Positions 35,520 through 44,879 of a DNA stretch of 64,000 bases are shown here, piece by piece; position 1 is the first letter of the stretch; every line of letters starts with the position of its first letter. Location of the stretch: contig NZ_JAEMUW010000025.1 in the NCBI RefSeq assembly GCF_016598485.1, forward strand, positions 16,714 to 80,713. Reading direction: 5' to 3'. Made by a program: the position numbers and the translations under genes. Origin of the DNA: Micromonospora coerulea. Its GTDB lineage: Bacteria; Actinomycetota; Actinomycetes; Mycobacteriales; Micromonosporaceae. Below the pieces are notes generated by a model, which was not told the origin of the DNA, made no database searches, and was given only the letters and a program-made list of their open reading frames with translations.

Positions 35520-36998
35520 TCAGGGGATCGGCCACTCGTGCACCGGCCGGTTGTGGTGCATCAGCTCCACATAGTGCCGGACCACCTCGCGCAGCGCCGC
35601 CGGTCGATCCAGGTGGTCGGCGGACTCGAGCCGGTGCAGCGTCTCCACCTGCCACGTCGCGCCGTTGCGCCCGGTCAGGCAGCGCTGCTCGACGATGCCG
35701 AGCAGCCGGTCCCGCTCGCTGGGGTCGAGCCCCCACCGGTCCAACCCGTGGTACGCCAGCGGCAGCAGCCGCCGCAGCACCAGCTCGGTCACCGGCAGGT
35801 AGCCCAGCCCGGGCCAGAACACCTGGGCGTCGATGCCGTGCCGCGCGCAGTTGGTGAAGTTCTCCTCCGCGGCGCTGAACGACATCTGCGACCACAGCGG
35901 CCGGTCCGACTCCGCCAAGGCCCGGACCAGTCCGAAGTAGAAGGCGCCGTTGGCGATGGTGTCCACCACGGTCGGGCCGGCGGGCAGCACCCGGTTCTCC
36001 ACCCGCAGGTGCGGCCGTCCCTTCAGCACGTCGTACACCGGTCGGTTCCAGCGGTAGATGGTGCCGTTGTGCAGCCGCAGCTCGGCGAGCTTCGGCACGC
36101 CACCGGCGGCGAGGGTCTCCGCCGGGTCCTCCGGGTCGCAGACCGGCAGCAGCGCCGGGAAGTAGCGCACGTTCTCCTCGAACAGGTCGAAGACGCTGGT
36201 GATCCAGCGTTCCCCGAACCACACCCGGGGGCGTACCCCCTGGGCCTTGATCTCCTCGGAGCGGGTGTCGGTGGCCTGCTGGAACAGCGGCACCCGGGTC
36301 TCCCGCCACAGTTCCCGGCCGAAGAACAGCGGCGAGTTGGCGCCCAGGGCGACCTGGATGCCGGCGACCGCCTGGGCGGCGTTCCAGTAGTCGGCGAACT
36401 GGGCCGGGCTGACCTGGAGATGGAACTGGGTGCTGGTGCAGGCCGCCTCGGGGGTGATGGTGTCCGCCGTGGTGGCCAGCCGCTCCACCCCGCTGATCGA
36501 GATCCGCAGGTCCTCACCGCGGGCGGCGAAGATCTGCTCGTTGAGCAGCGCGTACCGGGGGTTGGCCGAGAGCGTCTCGGCGGTGAGGTGCTCCGGGCGC
36601 AGGGTGGGCAGGATCCCGATCATCACCATGTGCGCGCCGACCCCGCGGGCCTTCTCCTCGGCGGCGTTCAGGCTGGCCCGGACGTGCTCCTCGAACTGTG
36701 CGGTGCCGGCGCCGGCCAGCCGGCGCGGCGCCACGTTGATCTCCACGTTGAACTGGCCCAGCTCGGTCTGGAAGGCCGGGTCCGCGACCGCGGCCAGCAC
36801 GTCGGCGTTGCGCATCGTCGGCTCGGAGTCGTCGTCGACCAGGTTCAGCTCGATCTCCAGGCCGGTCATCGGCCGTTCCACGTCGAAGCGCGACTCGCGG
36901 AGCATCTCGGCGAACACGTCGAGACAGCGGCGCACCTTTTCCCGGTAGCGGGCCCGGTCCTCCCGGCTGAAGGTCCGCGCGCCGACGTCCTCGCCCAT
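35520..36998 (-). CDS. Glutamate-cysteine ligase family (GCS2) protein
   Basis: 492 residues of the carboxylate-amine ligase/GCS2 family, which form gamma-glutamyl or related amide bonds with ATP. Blocks seen: TGLEIELNLVDDDSEP near the start, GQFNVEINVAP, STQFHLQVSPAQFADYWNAA, GANSPLFFGRELW and RVENRVLPAGPTVVDTIAN. Start ATG 36998 follows the conserved pattern; an upstream extension of 15 codons is possible. No ergothioneine or glutathione genes are adjacent, so the amine substrate is unknown. It converges on the GNAT remnant. Confidence 0.8.
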   Translation of the reverse strand: MGEDVGARTFSREDRARYREKVRRCLDVFAEMLRESRFDVERPMTGLEIELNLVDDDSEPTMRNADVLAAVADPAFQTELGQFNVEINVAPRRLAGAGTAQFEEHVRASLNAAEEKARGVGAHMVMIGILPTLRPEHLTAETLSANPRYALLNEQIFAARGEDLRISISGVERLATTADTITPEAACTSTQFHLQVSPAQFADYWNAAQAVAGIQVALGANSPLFFGRELWRETRVPLFQQATDTRSEEIKAQGVRPRVWFGERWITSVFDLFEENVRYFPALLPVCDPEDPAETLAAGGVPKLAELRLHNGTIYRWNRPVYDVLKGRPHLRVENRVLPAGPTVVDTIANGAFYFGLVRALAESDRPLWSQMSFSAAEENFTNCARHGIDAQVFWPGLGYLPVTELVLRRLLPLAYHGLDRWGLDPSERDRLLGIVEQRCLTGRNGATWQVETLHRLESADHLDRPAALREVVRHYVELMHHNRPVHEWPIP

Positions 36999-37077
36999 GG
37001 TCACCACCCTGTCACCGTTGGTTCCCCTAACCTCGCATGACACGGCGGGGGCGGGGAAGACCCGAAGGTCCTTCTAC

Positions 37078-37103
37078 CTACCCCGTCGCCGGCCCGGTGA
37101 TCC
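37078..37103 (-). promoter_or_regulatory. Weak sigma-B-like promoter candidate for the GCS2 gene
   Basis: On the minus strand GGAT, a 16-base spacer and GGGTAG (37083-37078). The -10 is good; the -35 deviates at two positions from GTTT. Confidence 0.3.
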
Positions 37104-37195
37104 CTGTCGCGTCCGACGTCCGGACGCCACGCCCGGCCGGGCCCGGCCGGCGGGGTTGCCGACCGCCCCGCTTCGGCGCCGCGCGATTCGCGCGG

Positions 37196-38086
37196 TCAGG
37201 TCGCCGGCCCACCCACCGGCCGGCGGCAGTTGGCCAGGAAGTCGGCCAGCATCGCGGCGAGCCGCTCCGGCGCCTCCTCGGCCATGTGGTGCCCGGAGTC
37301 CACGGACGCGGCGCGCACGTCGTCGGCCCAGTCCCGCCAGATCGCCGCCGGGTCGCCGTAGAGGTCGACCATGTCATCCCGCGCCGACCAGACGAAGAGC
37401 ACCGGGCAACCGATCCGGCGGCCGGCGGCCCGGTCCGCGTCTTCCGCCGCCCGGTCCGGCCCCAGCCCGGCCCGGTAGTCCTCGCACATCGCGTGCACGG
37501 TTGCCGGGTCGTGGATGGCGCGCCGGTAGTCGGCGTACGCCTCCTCGCCCATCGCCTCCGGCGAGCCGCCGTACCAGGCGTCCGGATCGGCGTTGATCAC
37601 CCGCTCGGCCGGCTTGTCGAGCTGGCCCAGGAAGAACCAGTGCCACCAGCGGGCCGCGAACCGGGCGTCGCAGCGGGCCAGCGCCGCGCCGATCGGCACC
37701 CCGTCGAGCACCCCGAGCCGGCTCACCCGGTTCGGGTGGTCCAGCGCGGTCCGCATCGCCACGTACGCGCCCCGGTCGTGGCCGACCACCGCTGCCCGGT
37801 CGTGGCCCAGCGCGTCGAGCAGCCCCACCACGTCGGCGGCCATCGCCCGCTTGGCGTACGTGGTGTGCGCCGGATCGCTGGGTGGCTTCGACGAGCCGCC
37901 GTAGCCCCGCAGGTCCGGGCAGATCACGGTGTGTCGGTCGGCCAGTAGCGGGGCGACCCGGTGCCAGGTGGCGTGGGTACGCGGGTGCCCGTGCAGCAGC
38001 ACCACCGGCGGCCCCGACCCGCCGTGCCGGACCCGCAGGCGTACCGGGCCGACGTCGATTTCCTCGAGGGTGAATCCGGCGAACAT
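37196..38086 (-). CDS. Alpha/beta hydrolase, haloacetate dehalogenase-like
   Basis: 296 residues. Oxyanion region VVLLHGHPRTHATWHRVAP, DLRGYGGSSKP, nucleophile Asp in VVGHDRGAYVAMR (Asp rather than Ser, with the following Arg typical of fluoroacetate dehalogenases), acid region LFVWSARDDMVDLYGDP and catalytic His in SGHHMAEEAPE. Family members hydrolyse haloacetates or epoxides. ATG 38086 (MFAGFTLEEIDVG) is the conserved start. It is followed upstream by a small membrane protein gene on the same strand 37 bases away. Confidence 0.85.
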   Translation of the reverse strand: MFAGFTLEEIDVGPVRLRVRHGGSGPPVVLLHGHPRTHATWHRVAPLLADRHTVICPDLRGYGGSSKPPSDPAHTTYAKRAMAADVVGLLDALGHDRAAVVGHDRGAYVAMRTALDHPNRVSRLGVLDGVPIGAALARCDARFAARWWHWFFLGQLDKPAERVINADPDAWYGGSPEAMGEEAYADYRRAIHDPATVHAMCEDYRAGLGPDRAAEDADRAAGRRIGCPVLFVWSARDDMVDLYGDPAAIWRDWADDVRAASVDSGHHMAEEAPERLAAMLADFLANCRRPVGGPAT

Positions 38087-38123
38087 GGCCGCACCGGTGC
38101 CCCCGCCCACCCGGGCGGAAACC

Positions 38124-38663
38124 TCAGCCGAGCGCCGAGCAGGCGGCGATCGCGGTCAGCAGCAGCGCGCCGAGCGCCGCCTGGAGCAGCAGCGCCGGAC
38201 CGAGGTGGGACCAGACCGTCGCGGTACGCGGGGTGAGCAGCTGACCGGTGGTCAGGTTGACGATCCGCTCGATCCGCGGCGGCAGCTGCGGGTCGCGCTG
38301 CGGGCGCAGGGTGAGCTGCACGTGGTCCGCCGGGTGCAGCGCGCTCTGCGGCAGGTGACCATGCAGCTCCACCTCGAGTAGCCGGTCCGCGCGGTCGCGC
38401 AGCCGCAGCGGCGTCACCAGGAACTCGGGCCCCTTCTTCAACTCCTTGAAGCTGCGCCGGGCGCCCCCGCCGCCGCTGCTGAGCAGCGAGCGCAGCAGCA
38501 GCATCAGCAGTCCCACCACGCCCGCCGCGGTGAGCACCGCGACCAGCACCGGCTGGCCCACCCGCACCTCGCGGGGATAGCCCTCCAGCAGCCGGACCAC
38601 CCGCCCGGTGACGATCCGCTCCGTCGGGTGGACGACGCGCCGGATGTGGAGGTCAGTACCCAT
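38124..38663 (-). CDS. Hypothetical membrane protein, 179 residues
   Basis: No family recognised. Two membrane helices: about 40-60 (VGQPVLVAVLTAAGVVGLLM) and one at the C-terminus (about 158-178, LLLQAALGALLLTAIAACSA). Between them lies a basic, soluble domain rich in Arg, Leu and Pro (FLVTPLRLRDRADRLLEVEL). ATG 38663 is chosen because the N-terminal ten residues before it are not conserved-looking. It is in tandem with the dehalogenase-like gene and divergent from the baeRF-like gene. Confidence 0.6.
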   Translation of the reverse strand: MGTDLHIRRVVHPTERIVTGRVVRLLEGYPREVRVGQPVLVAVLTAAGVVGLLMLLLRSLLSSGGGGARRSFKELKKGPEFLVTPLRLRDRADRLLEVELHGHLPQSALHPADHVQLTLRPQRDPQLPPRIERIVNLTTGQLLTPRTATVWSHLGPALLLQAALGALLLTAIAACSALG

Positions 38664-38812
38664 GATCACCACCGAGAGTCCGGATCCGTTCACTGATGGT
38701 ATCGGTTCGTCGGGTAGAACGACGTGAATGAACGACGGTCACGGCGGTGGCCGCCAGGTGACAACCCGGGTGCTGCGGGTATGCGTGCGGCCGAGCTGGA
38801 AAGGGGTCGAGC

Positions 38813-39937
38813 ATGCAGCTGTCCTTCCTGCGCCCGCTCTACGACCGTCCCGGGCCGTGGTGCTCGGTGTATCTGGACGCCTCCCTGGACACCCACGACG
38901 GGCACCCGCAGGTCGACCTGCGGTGGCGGGCCCTCAAGGGGAGCCTGCTGGAGCAGGGCGCCGACCCGGCGACCATCCACGCGGTGGAACGGGTGGTTCG
39001 CGGGCACGATCCGATGCCGGGGGACTACGGCCTGGCCGTCTTCGCCACCGGCGGGCGAGTGGTGCTCACCGAGTACCTCGCGGCGCCGCCACTGCGTGAC
39101 CTGGCGAGCTGGTCCACCCTGCCGCACACCATGCCGCTGGTCGCCCAGCGCGGCGAGCAGGTCGCCTGGGTGCGGGTGCTGGCTGACCGCACCGGCGCCG
39201 ACGCCGTGGCGGTCAGCGCCGGCGGGGTGCCGCGCCGTGCCCACGTGCAGGGCAAGTACAGCCACCAGCTGCGCCGGGTGCAGCCTGGCGGTTGGTCGCA
39301 GTCCCGCTACCAGCGGGCGGCGATGGAGGCGTGGCACCACAACGCCGGCGACGTCGCGTCGGCCACCGTGCAGCTGGCCGAGAAGGTCGGCGCCGACGTG
39401 GTGGTGGTGGCCGGCGACATCCGGGCCACCGGCGTGATCGCCGCGCAACTGCCGGACCGCTGGCAGGACGTCCTGGTCCGCACCGACGCGGGCAAGCGCG
39501 CCCGCGGCGCGGACCCGACCTTGATGGACGACCTCACCGTGCAGACCATCGCCGAGGTTGCCGACCAGCGGATCACCGCCACACTGGACCGCTTCGGGAT
39601 GCAGGAGGACGTCGGGGCCGGACTGGACGCGGTGGTGTACGCGCTGCAACGCAACCAGGTCGAGAACATGCTGATCGTCGATGACGCCTCCGCCAACGGC
39701 AAGCTGTGGATCGGGCCCGGGCCGACCGAGATCGCCACCGACCCGGACCAGTTGGCCGGCATGTCGGTCGCCGACCCGCAGCGGGTACGCGCCGACGCCG
39801 CCCTGCTCCGGGCCCTGGTCGGCACCGACGCCGAGCTGACCGTGCTCGCCCCGGAGGAGGCACCCGAGCTCACCGACGGTGTCGGCGCGGTACTGCGCTA
39901 CGTCGACGCCAGCACCCCCGGGCGGGGCAATGGCTGA
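38813..39937 (+). CDS. baeRF/Rv2629-like protein (bacterial archaeo-eukaryotic release factor family)
   Basis: 374 residues with the layout of Rv2629 and related baeRF2 proteins, relatives of eRF1/Vms1: an N-terminal domain (LSFLRPLYDRPGPWCSVYLD), a middle RNase H-like domain (VRVLADRTGADAVAVSAGG, ADVVVVAGDIRA) and a C-terminal L7Ae-like domain (DAVVYALQRNQVENMLIVDD). Such proteins are proposed to act at the ribosome; Rv2629 is hypoxia/dormancy-induced in mycobacteria. AAGGGGTCGAGC supplies the ribosome site. Its stop overlaps the next ATG by 8 bases. A GGGTAT hexamer at 38777 may be a stress-type -10, but the -35 is poor. Confidence 0.78.
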   Translation: MQLSFLRPLYDRPGPWCSVYLDASLDTHDGHPQVDLRWRALKGSLLEQGADPATIHAVERVVRGHDPMPGDYGLAVFATGGRVVLTEYLAAPPLRDLASWSTLPHTMPLVAQRGEQVAWVRVLADRTGADAVAVSAGGVPRRAHVQGKYSHQLRRVQPGGWSQSRYQRAAMEAWHHNAGDVASATVQLAEKVGADVVVVAGDIRATGVIAAQLPDRWQDVLVRTDAGKRARGADPTLMDDLTVQTIAEVADQRITATLDRFGMQEDVGAGLDAVVYALQRNQVENMLIVDDASANGKLWIGPGPTEIATDPDQLAGMSVADPQRVRADAALLRALVGTDAELTVLAPEEAPELTDGVGAVLRYVDASTPGRGNG

Positions 39938-41690
39938 CCGGACGGTGGCGGACCTGGTGGTCGAGCGGCTGCGCGCCTGGCGGGTTCCCCGGGCCTTCGG
40001 CTACCCCGGCGAGGCGATCGCCCCGCTGGTCGCCGCGTTGGACCGCGCCGGCGGCGACCCACAGTTCGTGCCCGCCCGGCATGAGGAGACCGCCGCCTTC
40101 ATGGCCACCGGGCACGCCAAGTTCACCGGCGAGATCGGGGTTTGCCTGGCCACCCAGGGGCCGAGCGCGGTGCACCTGCTCAACGGCCTCTACGACGCCA
40201 AGCTGGACAGCAAACCGGTGGTGGCGATCGTGGGCGAGGACGTCACCGGCCCGCTCGGCGGCGCGCACGAGGAGATCGGGCTGAGCCGGCTCTTCGGTGA
40301 CGTCTGCAATCAGTTCGTCCGGTACGGACGGGTGCCCGAGCAGGTGCCCGCGCTCCTGGACCAGGCGTTCCGTACCGCCGCCGCCACCCGCAGCCCGACC
40401 TGCGTGGTCCTGCCGCGGGCGTTGCAGATGGCCGCGGTGCCGGACCTGCTGCCGCAGGCCGCGGGCGTGCTGACGGCGACCCCGGGCGAGCCGCTGGCCC
40501 GGGTGCTGCCGCACGACGCCGACCTGGACGCCGCCGCATCGCTGCTGGCCACCGGCCAGCGGGTGGCGATCCTGGTCGGCCAGGGTGGGCACGGCACCGC
40601 CGACGAGATCGTGGCGCTGGCCGACCGGCTCGGCGCCGGGGTGGCCACCTCGCTGCTCGGCAAGCCGGTGCTGGACGAGCGGCTGCCGTTCCACACCGGG
40701 GTGCTCGGCGAGGTGGGCACCACCGCCGCCGCGCAGCTGATGGGGGGCTGCGACACCCTGCTGATGGTCGGCACGAACGACCCGTGGACCGACTACTTCC
40801 CGATGCCGGGACAGGTGCGGACCATCCAGATCGACATCGACGGCCGGCGGATCGGTACCCGGTACCCGGTGGACGTCCCGCTGGTCGGCGACGCCGCGGA
40901 CACGCTGCGCGCGCTGCTGACCCGGGTCGCCGACCGGCCCAACCCGCAGTGGCGCGGCATCGTGGAGAGCTCGGTGGACCGCTGGCGGCAGGCCGCGGCC
41001 GAACGGGCCGCCGCCCCGGCCCAGCCGGTCAACCCGCAGCTCGTCCTGCACGAGCTCTCCGCCCGGCTGCCCCGGGCCGGCTCGGTCGCCGTCGACGTCG
41101 GCTCGGTCCTCTACTGGTACGCCCGGCACCTGGAGCTGCCGCCGGAGGTCCGCGCGCAGCTCTGCGGGACGCTGGGCTCGATGGGCTGCGCGCTGCCGTA
41201 CGCGGTGGCCGCCAAGCTGGCGCGCCCGGACGAGCCGGTGATCGCGCTGCTCGGCGACGGCGCGATGCAGCTCAACGGGCTGGCCGAGCTGATCACCGTG
41301 GCGCACCACTGGCAGGAGTGGCGGGACCCCCGGCTGGTGGTGCTGGTGCTGAACAACCGGGACCAGTCGGGAATGGGCGGTGGCCGGCGGCCGGCCGGCG
41401 AGCTGGCCGACCGGCGACCGGACGTGCCGTACGCCGGCTGGGCCCGGCTGCTCGGCCTGCACGGCGTCCGGGTCGACCGGCCGGAGCTGATCGGCCCGGC
41501 CTGGGACGAGGTGCTCGCGGCGGACCGGCCCAGCGTGCTGGAGGCGGTGGTCGACCCGATGGTGGCCCTGAACCCGCCCGAGCCGGCCCTGGCGGACCTG
41601 CGCGGCCTCTTCGCCGATGGAGACGCCGCCCGGCGGGTGCGCGAGCGGATGCTGCACACCGTCACGGTGGAGGCCGAGGACCTCGTTTAG
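39930..41690 (+). CDS. Thiamine-diphosphate-dependent enzyme, pyruvate oxidase/dehydrogenase (quinone)-like
   Basis: 586 residues: PYR domain (about 1-180, with the TPP-activating Glu in ARHEETAAFMATGHAKF), central FAD/nucleotide-like domain (about 190-340) and PP domain (about 360-550) with the cofactor motif GDGAMQLNGLAEL ending in NNRDQ. The arrangement matches PoxB-type enzymes, which oxidatively decarboxylate pyruvate to acetate and pass electrons to quinone. No clear membrane-binding C-terminal helix is visible. The start overlaps the baeRF-like stop by 8 bases, so the two are co-expressed. Confidence 0.85.
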   Translation: MADRTVADLVVERLRAWRVPRAFGYPGEAIAPLVAALDRAGGDPQFVPARHEETAAFMATGHAKFTGEIGVCLATQGPSAVHLLNGLYDAKLDSKPVVAIVGEDVTGPLGGAHEEIGLSRLFGDVCNQFVRYGRVPEQVPALLDQAFRTAAATRSPTCVVLPRALQMAAVPDLLPQAAGVLTATPGEPLARVLPHDADLDAAASLLATGQRVAILVGQGGHGTADEIVALADRLGAGVATSLLGKPVLDERLPFHTGVLGEVGTTAAAQLMGGCDTLLMVGTNDPWTDYFPMPGQVRTIQIDIDGRRIGTRYPVDVPLVGDAADTLRALLTRVADRPNPQWRGIVESSVDRWRQAAAERAAAPAQPVNPQLVLHELSARLPRAGSVAVDVGSVLYWYARHLELPPEVRAQLCGTLGSMGCALPYAVAAKLARPDEPVIALLGDGAMQLNGLAELITVAHHWQEWRDPRLVVLVLNNRDQSGMGGGRRPAGELADRRPDVPYAGWARLLGLHGVRVDRPELIGPAWDEVLAADRPSVLEAVVDPMVALNPPEPALADLRGLFADGDAARRVRERMLHTVTVEAEDLV

Positions 41691-41741
41691 CGGGCACCGG
41701 CCAGGGCACCTTGCGGGAGATCGGCACCGCCTGGAGGTCAG

Positions 41742-42851
41742 ATGTCCGTATGCCCCGCCCCTCGTCAGGGTCCCGCACCGCTGCCGTCCGCGCGGGGGCC
41801 GGTCTCCGCCGCGCTGCTGGCGGCGCTGCGGCAGCCGCCGTACGACCTGCCGGCCGGCCTCGGCGCCGAGCTCGCCGCGGTGGCCGACCCGCTCACCGAC
41901 GAGGACCTGCAACTCACCCTCTTCCTCTGCTACGAGCTGCACTACCGGGGCTGGCGCGGCGTCGACGAGGGGTGGGAGTGGCAGCCCACCCTGCTGGCCC
42001 TGCGGGCGCGCGCGGAACGGCCCGTCGAGGCGGCGCTGCGCCGGCTGGCCGGCCCACTGCCGGCCGTGCTGCCCGGCGGCGTGCCACGCGCCCTGGCGGA
42101 GCTGGTGGCCGCCGACGACGGCCCCTCGCTCGCCGCCGCGCTCCAGCGCCGGGCCAGCCTGGCGCAGTTCCGCGAGTTCGTCGCGCACCGATCCGTCTAC
42201 CACCTGCGGGAGGCCGACCCGCACAGCTGGGCACTGCCCCGGCTCGACGGCCCCGCCAAGGCCGCGCTGGTGGAGATCCAGATGGACGAGTACGGCAACG
42301 GCCGGCTGGACCGGATGCACGCCGAGCTGTTCCGGCTCACCATGGCACGACTCGGCCTCGACCCCGCGTACGGCGCACACGTGGACCGGGCGCCGGCGGT
42401 GACGCTGGCGACCAACAACATCATCTCGCTGTTCGGGCTGCACCGGCGGCTGCGCGGCGCGCTCCTGGGCCACCTGGCCGCCTTCGAGATGACCTCCTCG
42501 CTGCCCAACCGCCGGTACGGCAACGGGCTGCGCCGGCTCGGCCTGGACGAGGTCGCCACCCGGTTCTACGACGAGCACGTCCAGGCCGACGCGGTGCACG
42601 AGCAGATCGCCGCCCACGACCTCTGTGGCGGCCTGGTCGCCGCCGAGCCGGCGCTGGCCGCCGACGTCCTCTTCGGCGCCGCCGCCGCGCTGGCCGTGGA
42701 CCGCCTCTTCGCCGCCCACCTGCTCGACAGCTGGGCCGCCGGCACGTCCTCCCTCCGCCCCGCCGCCGCTCCCGTCCCGGCGGTCGCGCACGCCGCCGTG
42801 GTCGCGGCACCCCCGCTCTCCGCCCCCGCCGGCCTCCCCGCCGTCGCCTGA
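41742..42851 (+). CDS. Iron-containing redox enzyme family protein (heme-oxygenase-like fold)
   Basis: 369 residues. The helical domain carries the ligand pattern of heme-oxygenase-like diiron oxidases/oxygenases: LFLCYELHYRGW, EIQMDEYGNGRLDRMHAELF and YDEHVQADAVHEQIAAHDL. These His, Glu and Asp residues fit a di-metal site. N- and C-terminal ends are Pro/Ala-rich. In actinobacteria this family usually neighbours a CDGSH protein, which is found here at 43002-43217 on the other strand. CTGGAGGTC is a good ribosome site for ATG 41742. The substrate is unknown. Confidence 0.82.
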   Translation: MSVCPAPRQGPAPLPSARGPVSAALLAALRQPPYDLPAGLGAELAAVADPLTDEDLQLTLFLCYELHYRGWRGVDEGWEWQPTLLALRARAERPVEAALRRLAGPLPAVLPGGVPRALAELVAADDGPSLAAALQRRASLAQFREFVAHRSVYHLREADPHSWALPRLDGPAKAALVEIQMDEYGNGRLDRMHAELFRLTMARLGLDPAYGAHVDRAPAVTLATNNIISLFGLHRRLRGALLGHLAAFEMTSSLPNRRYGNGLRRLGLDEVATRFYDEHVQADAVHEQIAAHDLCGGLVAAEPALAADVLFGAAAALAVDRLFAAHLLDSWAAGTSSLRPAAAPVPAVAHAAVVAAPPLSAPAGLPAVA

Positions 42852-43001
42852 CGCCGCACACCTCGATCCGCGATCTTGCCCGTTCCGTCGCGATCGCGGG
42901 GCGTTCGCCCCGCTTCCTCCCGGCGCACCGGCCAAGATCTTCGGCGCGACCCGCGCGGAGCTTGCCCGGCGCATCGGCCGCAACCGGGGCAAGGACGGGG
43001 G

Positions 43002-43217
43002 TCAGGGGGTGCTGCGGAAGTTGATGGCCTTGTGGGTGCCGTCGCAGAAGGGCTTGACGGCCGACTTGCCGCACCGGCACAGGGCGATCGTGCCGCGGCG
43101 GGTCTCGATCGGCCGACCGTCGGGGGTGACCAGGGCGAACGCGCCGCGGACCAGCAGCGGACCGTCCTGGTAGGGGGTGATGGTGGCCACCGGGGGGCCT
43201 GCCTCGTCGTCGCGCAT
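43002..43217 (-). CDS. CDGSH-type iron-sulfur protein
   Basis: 71 residues. The complete CDGSH [2Fe-2S] motif is present near the C-terminus (CRCGKSAVKPFCDGTHKA: three Cys and one His). The rest forms the short beta-rich fold (ITPYQDGPLLVRGAFALVTPDGRPI). ATG 43217 is the likely start; the frame extends upstream without conserved content. It converges on the iron-containing redox enzyme gene, which is a frequent companion. Confidence 0.88.
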   Translation of the reverse strand: MRDDEAGPPVATITPYQDGPLLVRGAFALVTPDGRPIETRRGTIALCRCGKSAVKPFCDGTHKAINFRSTP

Positions 43218-43417
43218 GGCCGGTGAAGTGCCCGCCGCCGTGTCGCCGAAACCCCCTTCCAGCAGGGGTTTCCGCCCCCGGACGGCGGAACCGGCGACTC
43301 GCCTCGGCTGGGTGCGGTGCGTCCCGACCACCCCGCCGACGCACCACCCGAGGATTGATCCTTGCCGTGGGGGGATGCCCGTTTAGACCGCATAGGGACG
43401 GGAAGCCGGGCCGCGTG

Positions 43418-44857
43418 GTGAGCGAACGAGGCAAGGTGGGGCCGGTGCCCAAGGGGCAGGTGGGGCTCACGGCGGAGGGTGCCGGGCTGGCCGGCGACCG
43501 GGTGGTGGCCGCGGGCAGCACCGCCCGGGTCCTGGTCGCGGCGACCGCCCGGGCCCTGCGCGGCGACGACTGCGCCGACCTCGGGCACCCCACCCCGCTG
43601 TCCCGCTTCACCGGCGCCCCGGAGCCGGTCCGCCGGGCCGCGGCGGCCCGGGCCGCCGGACGGGTCGCCCTCACCCCCGGCCAGGTCGCCGAGGTGGACA
43701 CCGAGCGGGTGGCGCGCTGGATCGTCGACCAGTACCCGCGGCGCCGCTACCCGGGGGTGCTGCTCGGCTCGGCGCACGGCGCCGCCGCGCACCTGGCGGT
43801 GGCGCTGGGCGTGCCCTGGCTGCCGGCCACCTTCGAGCTGACCGCGCACTGGACGCAGGGCGCGGTCGACCGGCCGCGCGCCGCGCTCGACCACGGCGCC
43901 GCGTTGGCCGCGCGGCTGCTGGCCGGCAACGCCGACGTGCACGTCCGGCAGGTGCACTGCCCGGCCAGCCGGGGCGCGCTCGCCGGGGCCGCCGTCTCCC
44001 TGGCGGTGCGCTGGCGACGCCTGCCGTCGGCGTACGCGCGGTTCCTGGCCGACCGACTCGAACCCGACGCGGCGGTGCTGCTGCTGCGCGATGGCCGCAC
44101 CTGGCCGGTGCTCGACGAGGGCCGGGGCCACAGCTTCCAGGTCGGGTCCCCGGCCAGCGGGCTGGACCCGGTCGATTTCCACCCGGACGCCCACGCGCTG
44201 CGCCAGGTGCTCCGCTCCGCCGGTGGCGACGGGGCGCACTGGGAGCCGCCGGAGGTCAGCACCCCGGCCGGGTACGCCGAGCACGGCGTGGAGTCCGATT
44301 TCGACCACAGCGCCCGGGAGTGGACCGGCCGGCACGGCCATCCGCTGCACCAGGTGTTCTTCCCGCAGCCCGACGCGTTCAGCGCCGCGACGGCCGACCT
44401 CTACCGGCGTTGGTTGCGCCGCTGCGGCAAGACCGGCGACCGGCTGGTCGTCGAGTGCGGCCGGCTGCTCGACCCGTGGCAGGTGGTCCGGGCCGGGATG
44501 GTGCCGTACTGGTGCGAGAACGCGACCCGGCGGCGGGTGGAGGGGGTGGAGTGGTGGCTCGCCGGCAGCGAGCCGTTCAGCTCGGTGGACGTGCTGCCCG
44601 AGCCGCCGGGGGTCCGGTCGCCCGCCCTGGCCGGCCTGCCGCAGTGGCTGGCGGTGGCCGCCTTCGGCCGGCGCCGGCGCTCGCTGGACCGGGGATCGGC
44701 CCGGGGGTACCCGGTCACCTCGGTGCCCACCCGGCGTGCCACGGAGGTGTTGCGCAACCAGCCGTACGACCTGCCGGTTCCGCCGCCGCTGCGGGTCGGT
44801 GACGCGCTCGACGTGCTCCGCGACGTCGGTGCCCACCAGGGTCTGCTGGTCTGCTGA
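43418..44857 (+). CDS. Conserved-looking hypothetical protein, 479 residues
   Basis: No domain recognised. The protein is soluble, with regularly spaced Trp residues (WIVDQYPRRRYPGVLLGSAHG, PWLPATFELTAHWTQG, FDHSAREWTGRHGHPLHQVFF, VEGVEWWLAGSEPFSS). An N-terminal ADP- or sugar-binding role is not supported by any motif I can name. GTG 43418 (or 43415) follows a GGGAAG site; GTG 43445 is also possible. Codon use matches the neighbours. A hairpin with 8-bp stem (44856-44879) follows at once, suggesting a single-gene transcript. Confidence 0.6.
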   Translation: MSERGKVGPVPKGQVGLTAEGAGLAGDRVVAAGSTARVLVAATARALRGDDCADLGHPTPLSRFTGAPEPVRRAAAARAAGRVALTPGQVAEVDTERVARWIVDQYPRRRYPGVLLGSAHGAAAHLAVALGVPWLPATFELTAHWTQGAVDRPRAALDHGAALAARLLAGNADVHVRQVHCPASRGALAGAAVSLAVRWRRLPSAYARFLADRLEPDAAVLLLRDGRTWPVLDEGRGHSFQVGSPASGLDPVDFHPDAHALRQVLRSAGGDGAHWEPPEVSTPAGYAEHGVESDFDHSAREWTGRHGHPLHQVFFPQPDAFSAATADLYRRWLRRCGKTGDRLVVECGRLLDPWQVVRAGMVPYWCENATRRRVEGVEWWLAGSEPFSSVDVLPEPPGVRSPALAGLPQWLAVAAFGRRRRSLDRGSARGYPVTSVPTRRATEVLRNQPYDLPVPPPLRVGDALDVLRDVGAHQGLLVC

Positions 44858-44879
44858 GTGGCGGCGGCCCGCGCCACTC
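44856..44879 (+). terminator. Hairpin at the end of the 43418-44857 gene
   Basis: GAGTGGCG (44856-44863) pairs with its complement at 44872-44879 across an 8-base loop, directly on the stop codon. No T-tract. The remaining about 235 bases to the sigma-factor gene hold no gene and no promoter I can name. Confidence 0.5.

Noticed and set aside
39870..42992. Very long open frame on the minus strand (over 1000 codons) opposite the TPP enzyme and redox enzyme genes
   Set aside because: Its translation is low-complexity Arg/Gln/His/Gly/Val and matches the antisense frame expected from GC-rich codons; the plus-strand frames have full domain motifs.
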